Positions 1 to 6,130 of a stretch of DNA of 6,361 bases are shown in pieces. The position numbers were made by a program, and so were the translations under genes. The DNA lies in assembly GCA_035559335.1 (NCBI GenBank), contig DATMBH010000170.1, positions 1 through 6,361 on the forward strand, in the 5' to 3' direction. Position 1 is the stretch's first letter. The number at the start of each line of letters is the position of its first letter. The notes below the pieces were generated by a model. That model was not told the DNA's origin, ran no database searches, and saw only the letters and a list, made by a program, of their open reading frames with translations. The stretch is from DASXPG01 sp035559335. GTDB taxonomy: Bacteria; Gemmatimonadota; Gemmatimonadetes; Gemmatimonadales; JACORV01.

Positions 1-39
1 GCCCGCGGGCCGCGCGTGGACGGCGCCCGGCCGCCATGG

Positions 40-55
40 TATTGTCCGGGTCGAA
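40..55 (+). promoter_or_regulatory. Possible -10 element for a leaderless MOSC-cupin start
   Basis: No Shine-Dalgarno sequence precedes ATG 55. A TATTGT hexamer (40-45, fitting TANNNT) ends nine bases before the A of the ATG. This spacing would place transcription start at or near the start codon, as in leaderless genes of several high-GC phyla. A -35 box cannot be judged because so little sequence lies upstream. This is inference from one hexamer. Confidence 0.2.
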
Positions 56-858
56 TGAGCGGCCGACTCGAGGCGGTCTGGATCAAGCGCGCCTTCCGGG
101 GACCGATGGACGCGGTGTCGCAGGCGCAGCTCGCCACCGGACTCGGCCTGGTCGGCTGCGCCAACCAGGGCGGACGGCGTCAGGTCACCATCATCGAGCG
201 CGAGGTATGGGACGGTCTGATGGCCCGGCTCGGCGCTGCCGCGCCGCCTTCGTCCCGCCGCGCCAACCTGATGGTGAGCGGGCTGCCGCTGCGGGAGAGC
301 CGCGGGCGGATCCTGGCGATCGGGGAGTGCCGGTTGCGCATCCTCGGCGAGACCAAGCCGTGCGAGCGGATGGATGAGGCGGTGCCAGGCCTGCGCGAGG
401 CGATGTACGCCGACTGGCAGGGGGGCGCGTTCGCCGAGGTGCTGAGCGGCGGAAGCATCGCCACCGGCGCGACCGCGCGCTGGGTTTCCGACGAGGCGCC
501 CGACCTCGTGGATGTCCGAGAAAAGCTGGCGCAGATTGGCGAGCCGTGGTCGCCAAAGGTCGTTGCCGAGCTGAACCACCAGCACGTTAAGCTGGTGAAG
601 TTCGTCGGGCCGTTCGTGTGGCACCACCACGAGCGCGAGGACGAGATGTTCTACGTGGTGCGCGGCCGGTTCCGGATGGAGTTCCGCGACCGCACGGTGG
701 AGTTGAAGGAGGGTCAGTTCCTCGTTGTGCCGCGCGGCGTGGAGCACCGGCCCGTGGCGGATGAGGAGGTCGAGGTGATGCTGTTCGAGCCGGCCACCAC
801 GCTCAACACTGGCAACGTCGTCAACGAGCGTACGATCCGGACGCTGGAGCGCCTGTGA
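55..858 (+). CDS. MOSC domain-cupin domain fusion protein
   Basis: A 267-residue protein made of two domains that are usually separate. Residues about 1-143 look like a MOSC domain (named for the C-terminal domain of molybdenum-cofactor sulfurases): WIKRAFRGPMD near the start, a RRANLMVSG strand, and the conserved cysteine in GETKPCERMDE (C103). MOSC proteins are thought to bind or transfer sulfur or metal-sulfur groups through this Cys. Residues about 150-267 are a small single-domain cupin: HxH at H190/H192, E197, then G220-x5-P226-x-G228-x2-H231, a complete metal-binding set. NTGNVVNERT near the end is typical of this small cupin family. I chose ATG 55 because MSGRLEAVWIKR matches the usual MOSC beginning. 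The frame is open back to base 1, and GTG 16 is an alternative that adds 13 residues. GTG 508 (V152) could start a cupin-only product but has only a weak upstream purine stretch. The stop overlaps the next gene by one base. The substrate is unknown. Both domain calls are firm; that the fusion is natural is less certain. Confidence 0.85.
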   Translation: MSGRLEAVWIKRAFRGPMDAVSQAQLATGLGLVGCANQGGRRQVTIIEREVWDGLMARLGAAAPPSSRRANLMVSGLPLRESRGRILAIGECRLRILGETKPCERMDEAVPGLREAMYADWQGGAFAEVLSGGSIATGATARWVSDEAPDLVDVREKLAQIGEPWSPKVVAELNHQHVKLVKFVGPFVWHHHEREDEMFYVVRGRFRMEFRDRTVELKEGQFLVVPRGVEHRPVADEEVEVMLFEPATTLNTGNVVNERTIRTLERL

Positions 859-1406
859 TGCCAAAACACCCTGAGTTCCGTCTCGACGAGGCGATCGCCG
901 TCCTGGAGCGCACGCCCGTGGTTCTGGACGCGTGGCTGCGCGGCATGCCGGAGGGCTGGCTCCGCGCTGACGAAGGTCCGGACACGTTCAGCCCGTGGGA
1001 GGTACTGGGGCACCTGGTGCACGGCGAGCGTACCGACTGGATGGCGCGGACGCGGATCATAGTCGAGCACGGCGAATCGCGCCCGTTCGACAAGTACGAT
1101 CGTTTTGCGCAGCGCGCCGAGAGCGAGGGGAAGTCGGCCGCGCAGCTGCTCGACGAGTTCGCCGCACTGCGCCATGCCAACCTGGCCTCGCTCGCGGCAC
1201 TGCGGCTCGAGGTCCAGGACCTGGAGCGCACCGGCACCCACCCGTCGCTCGGCAAGGTCACCCTCGGTGAGTTGCTGGCGACGTGGGTCGCGCACGACTT
1301 GACGCACATGGCTCAAATCGCGCGTGTAATGGCCAAGAGATACAGGGATGCGATTGGGCCGTGGCGCCAGTACTTCAGGTTGATGGAGTGGCCGGCAACG
1401 GCATGA
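858..1406 (+). CDS. DinB/YfiT-like putative metalloprotein (DinB superfamily)
   Basis: A 182-residue protein of the DinB-like four-helix-bundle superfamily, a normal length for the group. The three-histidine metal site is visible: H52 in the WEVLGHLVHGE helix, and H146 and H150 in the C-terminal VAHDLTHMAQIARVM helix (H-x3-H). Superfamily members include bacillithiol- or mycothiol-dependent transferases and many uncharacterised damage-inducible proteins. The exact reaction cannot be read from sequence. I chose ATG 858 because GGAG at 846-849 sits eight bases upstream; GTG 855 is possible but less well placed. The start overlaps the stop of the MOSC-cupin gene as TGATG, so the two are probably co-transcribed and translationally coupled. 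No signal peptide or membrane segment is seen, so it is presumably cytoplasmic. Confidence 0.85.
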   Translation: MPKHPEFRLDEAIAVLERTPVVLDAWLRGMPEGWLRADEGPDTFSPWEVLGHLVHGERTDWMARTRIIVEHGESRPFDKYDRFAQRAESEGKSAAQLLDEFAALRHANLASLAALRLEVQDLERTGTHPSLGKVTLGELLATWVAHDLTHMAQIARVMAKRYRDAIGPWRQYFRLMEWPATA

Positions 1407-1431
1407 CAACTGCTCCCTGACCAGCTAGCTT
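1403..1431 (+). promoter_or_regulatory. Candidate sigma70-type promoter for the SRP RNA
   Basis: ATGACA (1403-1408, five of six against TTGACA) is followed after 17 bases by TAGCTT (1426-1431, fitting TANNNT). The predicted initiation point, about 1437-1438, falls at the beginning of the SRP RNA stem. The -35 overlaps the stop codon of the DinB gene. The spacing is ideal but the -10 is weak. Read-through from the upstream genes is the alternative. Confidence 0.4.
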
Positions 1432-1433
1432 TC

Positions 1434-1536
1434 AATGCCCCAGGCCCCCCGGGTTCGTGCGCGCGAATCGCGTCAGGGCCCCGCAGGCAGCAGCGCTAAG
1501 CGATGTCATGTATCGCGGGCGGTGTCCTGGGGCATT
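1434..1536 (+). ncRNA. ffs: Small signal recognition particle RNA (4.5S type)
   Basis: This RNA binds Ffh to form the signal recognition particle, which targets membrane and secreted proteins co-translationally. It is about 103 nt, the usual Alu-less bacterial form. A perfect 11-bp terminal stem joins AATGCCCCAGG (1434-1444) to CCTGGGGCATT (1526-1536). The universal domain IV is present: GCGTCAGG (1470-1477) opposite AGCAGCGC (1489-1496). This preserves the symmetric loop (A1475-G1476-G1477 against A1489-G1490-C1491), the C1474/A1492 and T1473/G1493 positions, and the following GCG/CGC stem. CTAAG (1496-1500) matches the common asymmetric-loop strand. The apical stem is G1478-C1480 with G1486-C1488. 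The enclosed loop reads CCGCA (1481-1485), five bases instead of the usual GGAA tetraloop, which is odd. dnaX directly downstream is a known neighbour of SRP RNA genes. The ends are set by the stem and could be off by a few bases. Confidence 0.92.
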
Positions 1537-1560
1537 CCCCACCCCGGTTTAACCTTGGCG

Positions 1561-1589
1561 ACCGACAACTGACAACCGAAACCGACAAC
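1561..1589 (+). repeat. Short direct repeats in the dnaX leader
   Basis: The nonamer ACCGACAAC occurs at 1561-1569 and 1581-1589, and its core GACAAC occurs again at 1571-1576. A related TTAACCG follows at 1592-1598. The cluster ends 27 bases before the dnaX start. It could bind a regulator or be a remnant of a simple repeat. Nothing in the sequence decides which. Confidence 0.55.
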
Positions 1590-1616
1590 CGTTAACCGCC
1601 ACCTAGCGACCGCCTC

Positions 1617-3248
1617 TTGACCCATATCGCACTGGCCCGCAAGTACCGTCCCCGCCGTTTCGGCGACTTGGTGGGGCAGGCTCACGTGGCGCGCGCGCTG
1701 AGCGGCGCCGTGGACCAGAACCGCGTAGCGCACGGCTATCTGCTGTGCGGTCCGCGTGGTGTGGGGAAGACCACCGCGGCGCGCGTGCTGGCCATGGCGC
1801 TGAACTGCGAGACGCGGCACGCCGGTAAGCCGACCCCGGCAGCGGGCGAGCCGTGCGGCGAGTGTCCATCGTGCGAGCGGATCTGGAGCGGCGCGGCCTC
1901 GCTCGACGTGGTGGAGATCGACGCGGCCAGCAACCGCGGCGTTGACGATGCCAGGGACCTGCGCGAGCGCGCTATGTACGTGGCTTCGCAGGAGGGCCGC
2001 CACAAGGTCTACATCGTAGATGAAGCGCACATGCTGACGCGCGAGGCGTGGAACACGCTCCTCAAGATCCTGGAGGAGCCGCCGCCCGGCGTGGTATTCG
2101 TGTTCGCCACCACCGAGCCACACAAGATCACCAACACTGCTGCCCCGGTCATGAGCCGGCTCCAGCGCTTCGACTTCCGGCGTGTCGGCCCGCACGCGAT
2201 CGCCGAGCGGCTGACGGAAGTGGCGCGGGCCGAGCAGCTGGCGATCGCTCCCGATGCCGTGGAGCTGATCTCGCGCATCGCCGACGGTGGGCTGCGCGAC
2301 GCCCTCAGCGTGCTGGACCAGGTTACGGCCTTCGGAGAAGGTGAGATCACTGCCTCGAGGGTGCGCGAAGTGCTTGGCCTGGTGAGCGACGAGGTCTATG
2401 CCGAGCTGCTGGCGATCGTCGTGGAGCGCCGCGCGGCCGATGCGTTCCCGTTTGTGGCGAAGCTGGTCGAGGCGGGGGTGGATCTCGCTGCGTTCGCCGA
2501 CGGAGCGGCCGACCTATTTCGCGCCGCGCTCGCGATGCGGCTGGGCGCCAAGCCCGACGGCATCTCCTCGGGGCTGGCCCGCGCGATCGGCCCGCTGGTC
2601 GAGCAGCGCGAGGCCGGCGACTTCCTGCGGATCCTGCGCGCTCTGGAGGACTCCGAGGAAGCCATCCGCCGCGGCGGCAACACCAGGCTGGTGCTGGAGA
2701 CGCTGGTTGTCAGGTGGGCGTTGATGGACCGGACGGTGGACATTGCCCGACTGCTTGAGGGGAATGACGCCAGGGCGGTGACGGAGGTGGCGGAGGTGAC
2801 GAAGGGGCAGGACCCCTCTGTCCCCACTGCTCCCACTGTCCCCACTGTCCCCTCTGTCTCCTCTGTCTCTTTTCTCTGGCCCTCCCTCCTCGAGGCGCTC
2901 CGCGCCGAAAAGCGCATGATCGCGGCCCAGGCCCTGTCGGAGGCGCGGGTGACTGCTGTGCGTGGGGACGTGGTGGTTGTGAGCGGCGGCGATCTGCTGG
3001 AGGATGCCCTGGCCCGTCACGGGGCGGCGATTGACCAGGCGCTGAGCCGGCTGTTAGGCACTCGCGTGCGAGTCAGCACCGTGGCCGGTGAGGCATCGCC
3101 CGCCCCGCCTGGTGTATCGGCAGATGCCGCGAAGCCGCGCCGCATCACGGCCACCGGGGCGCGCGCCGAGCGGCAGCGCGCGCTGCGCGGCAAAGACCCC
3201 GCGCTCGACAGCGCGATTGACGCCCTGGATTTGGAGTTGATGGAGTAG
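1617..3248 (+). CDS. dnaX: DNA polymerase III subunit tau/gamma (clamp loader)
   Basis: A 543-residue clamp-loader ATPase that loads the sliding clamp onto primed DNA in the replisome. Motifs in order: N-terminal LARKYRPRRF; Walker A GPRGVGKT (45-52); a zinc module with C64, C80, C83 and C86; Walker B VYIVDEAH (131-138); LKILEEPPPGVVFVFATTE (149-167) with sensor 1; and the arginine-finger segment SRLQRFDF (180-187), where a Leu takes the place of the common Cys of SRC. Residues about 240-365 form the collar domain. A low-complexity linker (about 380-418) made of nine-base repeats leads to a C-terminal domain starting near FLWPSLLEALR (419). The start is TTG 1617: an in-frame stop at 1593-1595 leaves no other start codon before the conserved N-terminus. 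No Shine-Dalgarno sequence is visible. It is shorter than E. coli tau, and I see no A-rich slippery site for making gamma. Its stop is one base from the convergent tryptophanase stop. ybaB and recR, often found next, are absent. Confidence 0.97.
   Translation: MTHIALARKYRPRRFGDLVGQAHVARALSGAVDQNRVAHGYLLCGPRGVGKTTAARVLAMALNCETRHAGKPTPAAGEPCGECPSCERIWSGAASLDVVEIDAASNRGVDDARDLRERAMYVASQEGRHKVYIVDEAHMLTREAWNTLLKILEEPPPGVVFVFATTEPHKITNTAAPVMSRLQRFDFRRVGPHAIAERLTEVARAEQLAIAPDAVELISRIADGGLRDALSVLDQVTAFGEGEITASRVREVLGLVSDEVYAELLAIVVERRAADAFPFVAKLVEAGVDLAAFADGAADLFRAALAMRLGAKPDGISSGLARAIGPLVEQREAGDFLRILRALEDSEEAIRRGGNTRLVLETLVVRWALMDRTVDIARLLEGNDARAVTEVAEVTKGQDPSVPTAPTVPTVPSVSSVSFLWPSLLEALRAEKRMIAAQALSEARVTAVRGDVVVVSGGDLLEDALARHGAAIDQALSRLLGTRVRVSTVAGEASPAPPGVSADAAKPRRITATGARAERQRALRGKDPALDSAIDALDLELME
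2778..2804 (+). repeat. Three-copy 9-bp purine-rich repeat inside dnaX
   Basis: Units GTGACGGAG, GTGGCGGAG and GTGACGAAG lie head to tail and in frame, encoding VTE-VAE-VTK (residues 388-396). The plus strand is purine-rich. They begin the DnaX linker and sit just upstream of a second, pyrimidine-rich array with the same nine-base period. Confidence 0.85.
2817..2870 (+). repeat. Six-copy 9-bp pyrimidine-rich repeat inside dnaX
   Basis: Six units of the form (A/T)CTG(T/C)(C/T)CCC-like sequence run head to tail without interruption: TCTGTCCCC, ACTGCTCCC, ACTGTCCCC twice, TCTGTCTCC and TCTGTCTCT. They are in frame and encode SVP-TAP-TVP-TVP-SVS-SVS (residues 401-418), a flexible Pro/Ser/Thr/Val linker. 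Copy-number change would keep the frame and only alter linker length. Confidence 0.9.
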
Positions 3249-3249
3249 G

Positions 3250-4656
3250 TTACGCTCCCCCGTTGCGTCCCACCGGCTCCAGCCTCGCCGTGAAGTGCCG
3301 CAGCGACGCGGCCTGCTCCGTGATCCTGTAGCCGCAGAGCGATTCCTTCCGCTCCGCCACGCGCAGCACCGCCTCGATGACGTAATCAATGTGGCTCTGG
3401 GTGTAGACCCGGCGGGGCACTGCCAGCCGCACCAGCTCCATCGCGGCCGGTTCCTCGGCGCCGCTCAGCGCGTCGCGGCGGCCGAACATCAGGGTGCCGA
3501 TCTCCACCGCCCGGATGCCTGCCTCGCGGTATAGCTCCACCACCAGTGCCTGTCCCGGCAGCTCCAGCGGCGGGATGTGGGGCAGCAGTGCGGAGGCGTC
3601 AATGTAGATCGCGTGGCCGCCGGGCGGCTCGACGATCGGCACGCCCGCGCGCGACAGGTGCTCTCCCAGATAGGCGGTGGACACGATCCGGTAGCGCAGG
3701 TAGTCCTCGTCCAGCGCCTCGTACAGCCCCTCGGCCACCGCTTCGAGGTCGCGACCGGCCATGCCGCCGTAGGTGGTAAAGCCCTCGGTGAGGATCAGCA
3801 GCTCGGTCTCGGCGGCCGCCAGCCGGTCGTCGTTGGTGGCCAGGAAACCGCCGATGTTTGCCATCCCGTCCTTCTTCGCTGACATGATGCAGCCGTCCGC
3901 GTACGAGAACAGTTCGCGCGCGATCTCCAGCGGCGTCATCCGCGCGTAGTCCGGCTCGCGCGTCTTGATGAACCACGCGTTCTCCGCGAACCGGCAGGCG
4001 TCGATGTAGAGCGGGATGCCGTGGCTGCGACACAGCGCCGCGACCGCCTTCACGTTCCACATGGACACCGGCTGGCCACCGCCCGAGTTGTTGGTGATCG
4101 TCAGGATCACCAGCGGCACCTTGCCGCGCTCGCGCTCCAGCAGCAGTGCCAGCCGCTCCACGTCCATGTTCCCCTTGAACGGGTGCCGGGCGGATGGCTG
4201 GCGTCCTTCGGGAATCACCAGGTCCACCGGTATCGCACCGACGTGCTCGACGTTGGCCCGGGTCGTGTCGAAGTGTGTGTTGTTAGGCACGATGTCGCCC
4301 GGCTTGCACATCACGCCGAACAGCAGCCGCTCAGCCGCGCGGCCCTGGTGCACCGGCAGCACGTGCCGGAAGCCGAAGATGTCGCGCACCGCCCGCTCGA
4401 ACCGGTACCACGAGGTGCTGCCGGCATACGATTCGTCGCCGCGCATCACGCCGGCCCACTGATCGGCGCTCATCGCCGCCGTTCCGCTGTCGGTAAGCAG
4501 GTCGATGATCACGTCCTCGGCCCGCAGCTGGAAGACGTTGTAACCGGCCGCACGCAGGTGCTCCTCGCGCTGCTCCGGTGTAGACATGCGGATTGGCTCC
4601 ACCACCTTGATCCGGAACGGCTCGATTATCGTGCGCATCGCCCGCCGCTGGTTCAT
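3250..4656 (-). CDS. tnaA: Tryptophanase (beta-eliminating PLP lyase; tyrosine phenol-lyase family)
   Basis: A 468-residue PLP enzyme, close to the family length (E. coli TnaA is 471). Tryptophanase splits L-tryptophan into indole, pyruvate and ammonia; the sister enzyme tyrosine phenol-lyase does the same to tyrosine. Seen here: IDLLTDSGT (51-59), MRGDESYAGS (71-80), Y84 as the likely counterpart of the catalytic Tyr, HQGR (103-106), SGGGQPVSMWN (191-201), D219 and R222 in DACRF, the PLP lysine in SAKKD (K262, the second Lys, by family alignment), and TYGG (295-298). Positions that separate the two enzymes favour tryptophanase: D130 in FDTT, I386 in RAVEIG (Arg in phenol-lyase) and H454 in RHFTA (Phe in phenol-lyase). 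The N-terminal third and the ANIGGF segment look more like phenol-lyase. ATG 4656 forms an ATGA overlap with the HHE gene stop and has GGAGAGG about ten bases upstream. The open frame runs back to 4827 but that part overlaps the HHE gene. It is the last gene of the minus-strand operon. Confidence 0.88.
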   Translation of the reverse strand: MNQRRAMRTIIEPFRIKVVEPIRMSTPEQREEHLRAAGYNVFQLRAEDVIIDLLTDSGTAAMSADQWAGVMRGDESYAGSTSWYRFERAVRDIFGFRHVLPVHQGRAAERLLFGVMCKPGDIVPNNTHFDTTRANVEHVGAIPVDLVIPEGRQPSARHPFKGNMDVERLALLLERERGKVPLVILTITNNSGGGQPVSMWNVKAVAALCRSHGIPLYIDACRFAENAWFIKTREPDYARMTPLEIARELFSYADGCIMSAKKDGMANIGGFLATNDDRLAAAETELLILTEGFTTYGGMAGRDLEAVAEGLYEALDEDYLRYRIVSTAYLGEHLSRAGVPIVEPPGGHAIYIDASALLPHIPPLELPGQALVVELYREAGIRAVEIGTLMFGRRDALSGAEEPAAMELVRLAVPRRVYTQSHIDYVIEAVLRVAERKESLCGYRITEQAASLRHFTARLEPVGRNGGA

Positions 4657-5114
4657 GACCGGACTGCCTCTCCGAGCCACACCGTGCGCCGTCGCGCCCA
4701 TTCCTCGCCTAGCAGCTCCAGCGTCCCGTCGCCCAGCACGCCCTCGGCGAGCGGGAAGGCCACCTTCTCCTCGCGCGCGAAATGATCGCGGGCCAGTTGA
4801 ACCGCCTCCAGCAGCGGCTCGCGGCACTGTGCCGCGTCGCCGCCGTCCTGCACCCGCGCCAGCAGCGAGGCGATGTGCTCGTGCTGGTCGAACATCGCCT
4901 TCACCAGGTCCTCGAAGCCGGTTCCGCGACGGCCCAGCTCAGTGAACAGCAGCTCGTCCTCGATCTGGGCGTGCGAGACCAGCGCCGCCGCCAGCAGCGC
5001 CGCCTGTTCGCGCACCGCGCATGCATCGTCGAGGTCGGGCAGCTCAGCCTCGAGCCGGCCGAATGCAGCGTAGAACACGCCGTGTTCGCCGAGCAGTGCG
5101 TCGGTGAGTTTCAT
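4653..5114 (-). CDS. Hemerythrin HHE cation-binding domain protein
   Basis: A 153-residue single-domain four-helix bundle. The di-iron ligand pattern is complete: H11 in LLGEHGVFY, H48-x3-E52 in SHAQIEDELLF, H78/H80 in DQHEHI, and H111-x3-E115 in RDHFAREEKVAFPL. HHE proteins of this kind bind oxygen or iron, or take part in redox or nitrosative stress handling; the specific role here is unknown. I chose ATG 5114 because MKLTDALLGEH is the typical start and because it overlaps the dehydrogenase stop as ATGA. A longer open frame back to 5270 only shadows the dehydrogenase gene. The upstream Shine-Dalgarno is weak (GGTGGTGGTGA), consistent with translation depending on ribosomes finishing the previous gene. 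No signal peptide or transmembrane helix is seen, so it is probably cytoplasmic. Confidence 0.9.
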   Translation of the reverse strand: MKLTDALLGEHGVFYAAFGRLEAELPDLDDACAVREQAALLAAALVSHAQIEDELLFTELGRRGTGFEDLVKAMFDQHEHIASLLARVQDGGDAAQCREPLLEAVQLARDHFAREEKVAFPLAEGVLGDGTLELLGEEWARRRTVWLGEAVRS

Positions 5115-6130
5115 GGCGTCACCACCACCCGGATCGCGTCGCCGCACCGCAGCACCTCGAACGCCTCGCCGATCTGATCCAACGGGAAGCGATGGGTCAC
5201 CATTTCCATGAGCCTGATCCTCCCCTGTCTCACCAGCTCGACCGCGCGCGGGTAGTCCACCGGCCGGCACCCCAGCGAACCGACGACCTCGATCTCGCGG
5301 AACATCGTGCGGCCGGCGTTGAGCGGCATCGTCTCGGGGCTGTAGCCCACCAGCACCAGGCGCCCGCCGGCCCGGAGCGAATCGAAGGCGGCGTTCTGCG
5401 CCGCGGCTCTGCCCACGGCCTCGAACGCCACGTCGGCCCCGCCTTCGGTGATCCGCCGCACCTCCCTGTCGAGCTTGGGCATCCCGGCATCGAGCGCCGC
5501 CGCGGCGCCGAACCGGGTCGCGATCGCGAGCTTGGCCGGCTTGACGTCCACCGCGATGACCCGCGCGCCCACCGCTGCCGCAACCTGCACTAGCGACAGG
5601 CCTACGCCGCCGCAGCCGAACACCACCACCCAGTCGCCGGCCGCTACCCGGCCCCGCCTGACGACGGCGTGGAACGGCGTGGTTACGGCGTCGGCGATGA
5701 TGGACCCCTCGACCAGCGGCACGTCCTCAGGCAGGCGCACCACGTCCTTTGCCGGGACCACCACGAACTCCGCGAAGCCGCCGTCAATGTGGTTGCCGAG
5801 CATGGTCCCCGCCGCGCACAGGTTTTCGCGGCCCTGGCGGCAGAATCCGCACCGGCCGCACGTCAACACGGCCGGCACCAGGGCGCGGTCGCCCTCGCTC
5901 CACTGGGTGAGACCGGAACCGACCGCTGCGACCGTTCCCGCTATCTCGTGCCCGAGGATCACCGGTGGCTGTTTGAAGGTGGGAGTGCCGTGGTCGATGT
6001 AGTGCAGGTCGGTGTGGCAGACGCCGCAGCCGGCCACCCTGATGAGTATCTCTCCGGGCCCGGGTTGGGGCGTGGGCACGTCCTCGATACGCAGCGGCTG
6101 GTGCGCGCCATGGAAAATCGCCGCCTTCAC
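5111..6130 (-). CDS. Zinc-dependent medium-chain alcohol dehydrogenase
   Basis: A 339-residue MDR-family dehydrogenase, full length. Catalytic zinc ligands: C38 (GCGVCHTDLH), H61-E62 (LGHEIAG), and a probable third ligand D146 in IIADAVTTPFHA, where many alcohol dehydrogenases have Cys. The structural zinc site has C91, C94, C97 and C105 (CGRCGFCRQGRENLC). The Rossmann motif is GCGGVG (171-176), and D194 at the end of the next strand points to NAD rather than NADP. The ADAVTTP signature recalls dehydrogenases annotated as 6-hydroxycyclohex-1-ene-1-carbonyl-CoA dehydrogenase, but that is memory of a motif and does not assign the substrate. The GTG 6130 start is supported by the usual MKAAIFHG beginning, by GGAG nine bases upstream (6143-6140), and by the GTGA overlap with the preceding gene. 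The frame is open to 6310 but that stretch shadows the upstream gene. It may act on an aldehyde or alcohol linked to amino-acid breakdown by the downstream lyase (inference). Confidence 0.92.
   Translation of the reverse strand: MKAAIFHGAHQPLRIEDVPTPQPGPGEILIRVAGCGVCHTDLHYIDHGTPTFKQPPVILGHEIAGTVAAVGSGLTQWSEGDRALVPAVLTCGRCGFCRQGRENLCAAGTMLGNHIDGGFAEFVVVPAKDVVRLPEDVPLVEGSIIADAVTTPFHAVVRRGRVAAGDWVVVFGCGGVGLSLVQVAAAVGARVIAVDVKPAKLAIATRFGAAAALDAGMPKLDREVRRITEGGADVAFEAVGRAAAQNAAFDSLRAGGRLVLVGYSPETMPLNAGRTMFREIEVVGSLGCRPVDYPRAVELVRQGRIRLMEMVTHRFPLDQIGEAFEVLRCGDAIRVVVTP

Noticed and set aside
714..1409. Minus-strand open frames opposite the cupin and DinB genes
   Set aside because: The Arg/Ser/Ala-rich translations lack any domain, while the plus strand encodes two complete recognisable proteins.
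1537..1560. Intrinsic terminator after the SRP RNA
   Set aside because: GGTTTAACC is too short to form a stable stem and no T-run follows, so I could not support a terminator.
1558..1600. CRISPR-like array in the dnaX leader
   Set aside because: The units are only 6-9 bases with irregular spacing of a few bases, and there are no spacers and no cas genes.
2700..2880. Programmed frameshift making a gamma form of DnaX
   Set aside because: No A-run or XXXYYYZ heptamer in the right frame is present near the linker. TCT TTT CTC after the repeats does not fit a -1 slippery site.
2396..3020. Long minus-strand open frames opposite dnaX with Gly/Asp/Ser-rich repeats
   Set aside because: They are the reverse readings of the dnaX linker repeats and the surrounding GC-rich codons. 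No family motif is seen, and dnaX fully accounts for the region.
4021..4785. 254-codon plus-strand frame opposite the tryptophanase
   Set aside because: It is His/Arg/Pro-rich noise antisense to strongly conserved PLP-enzyme motifs.
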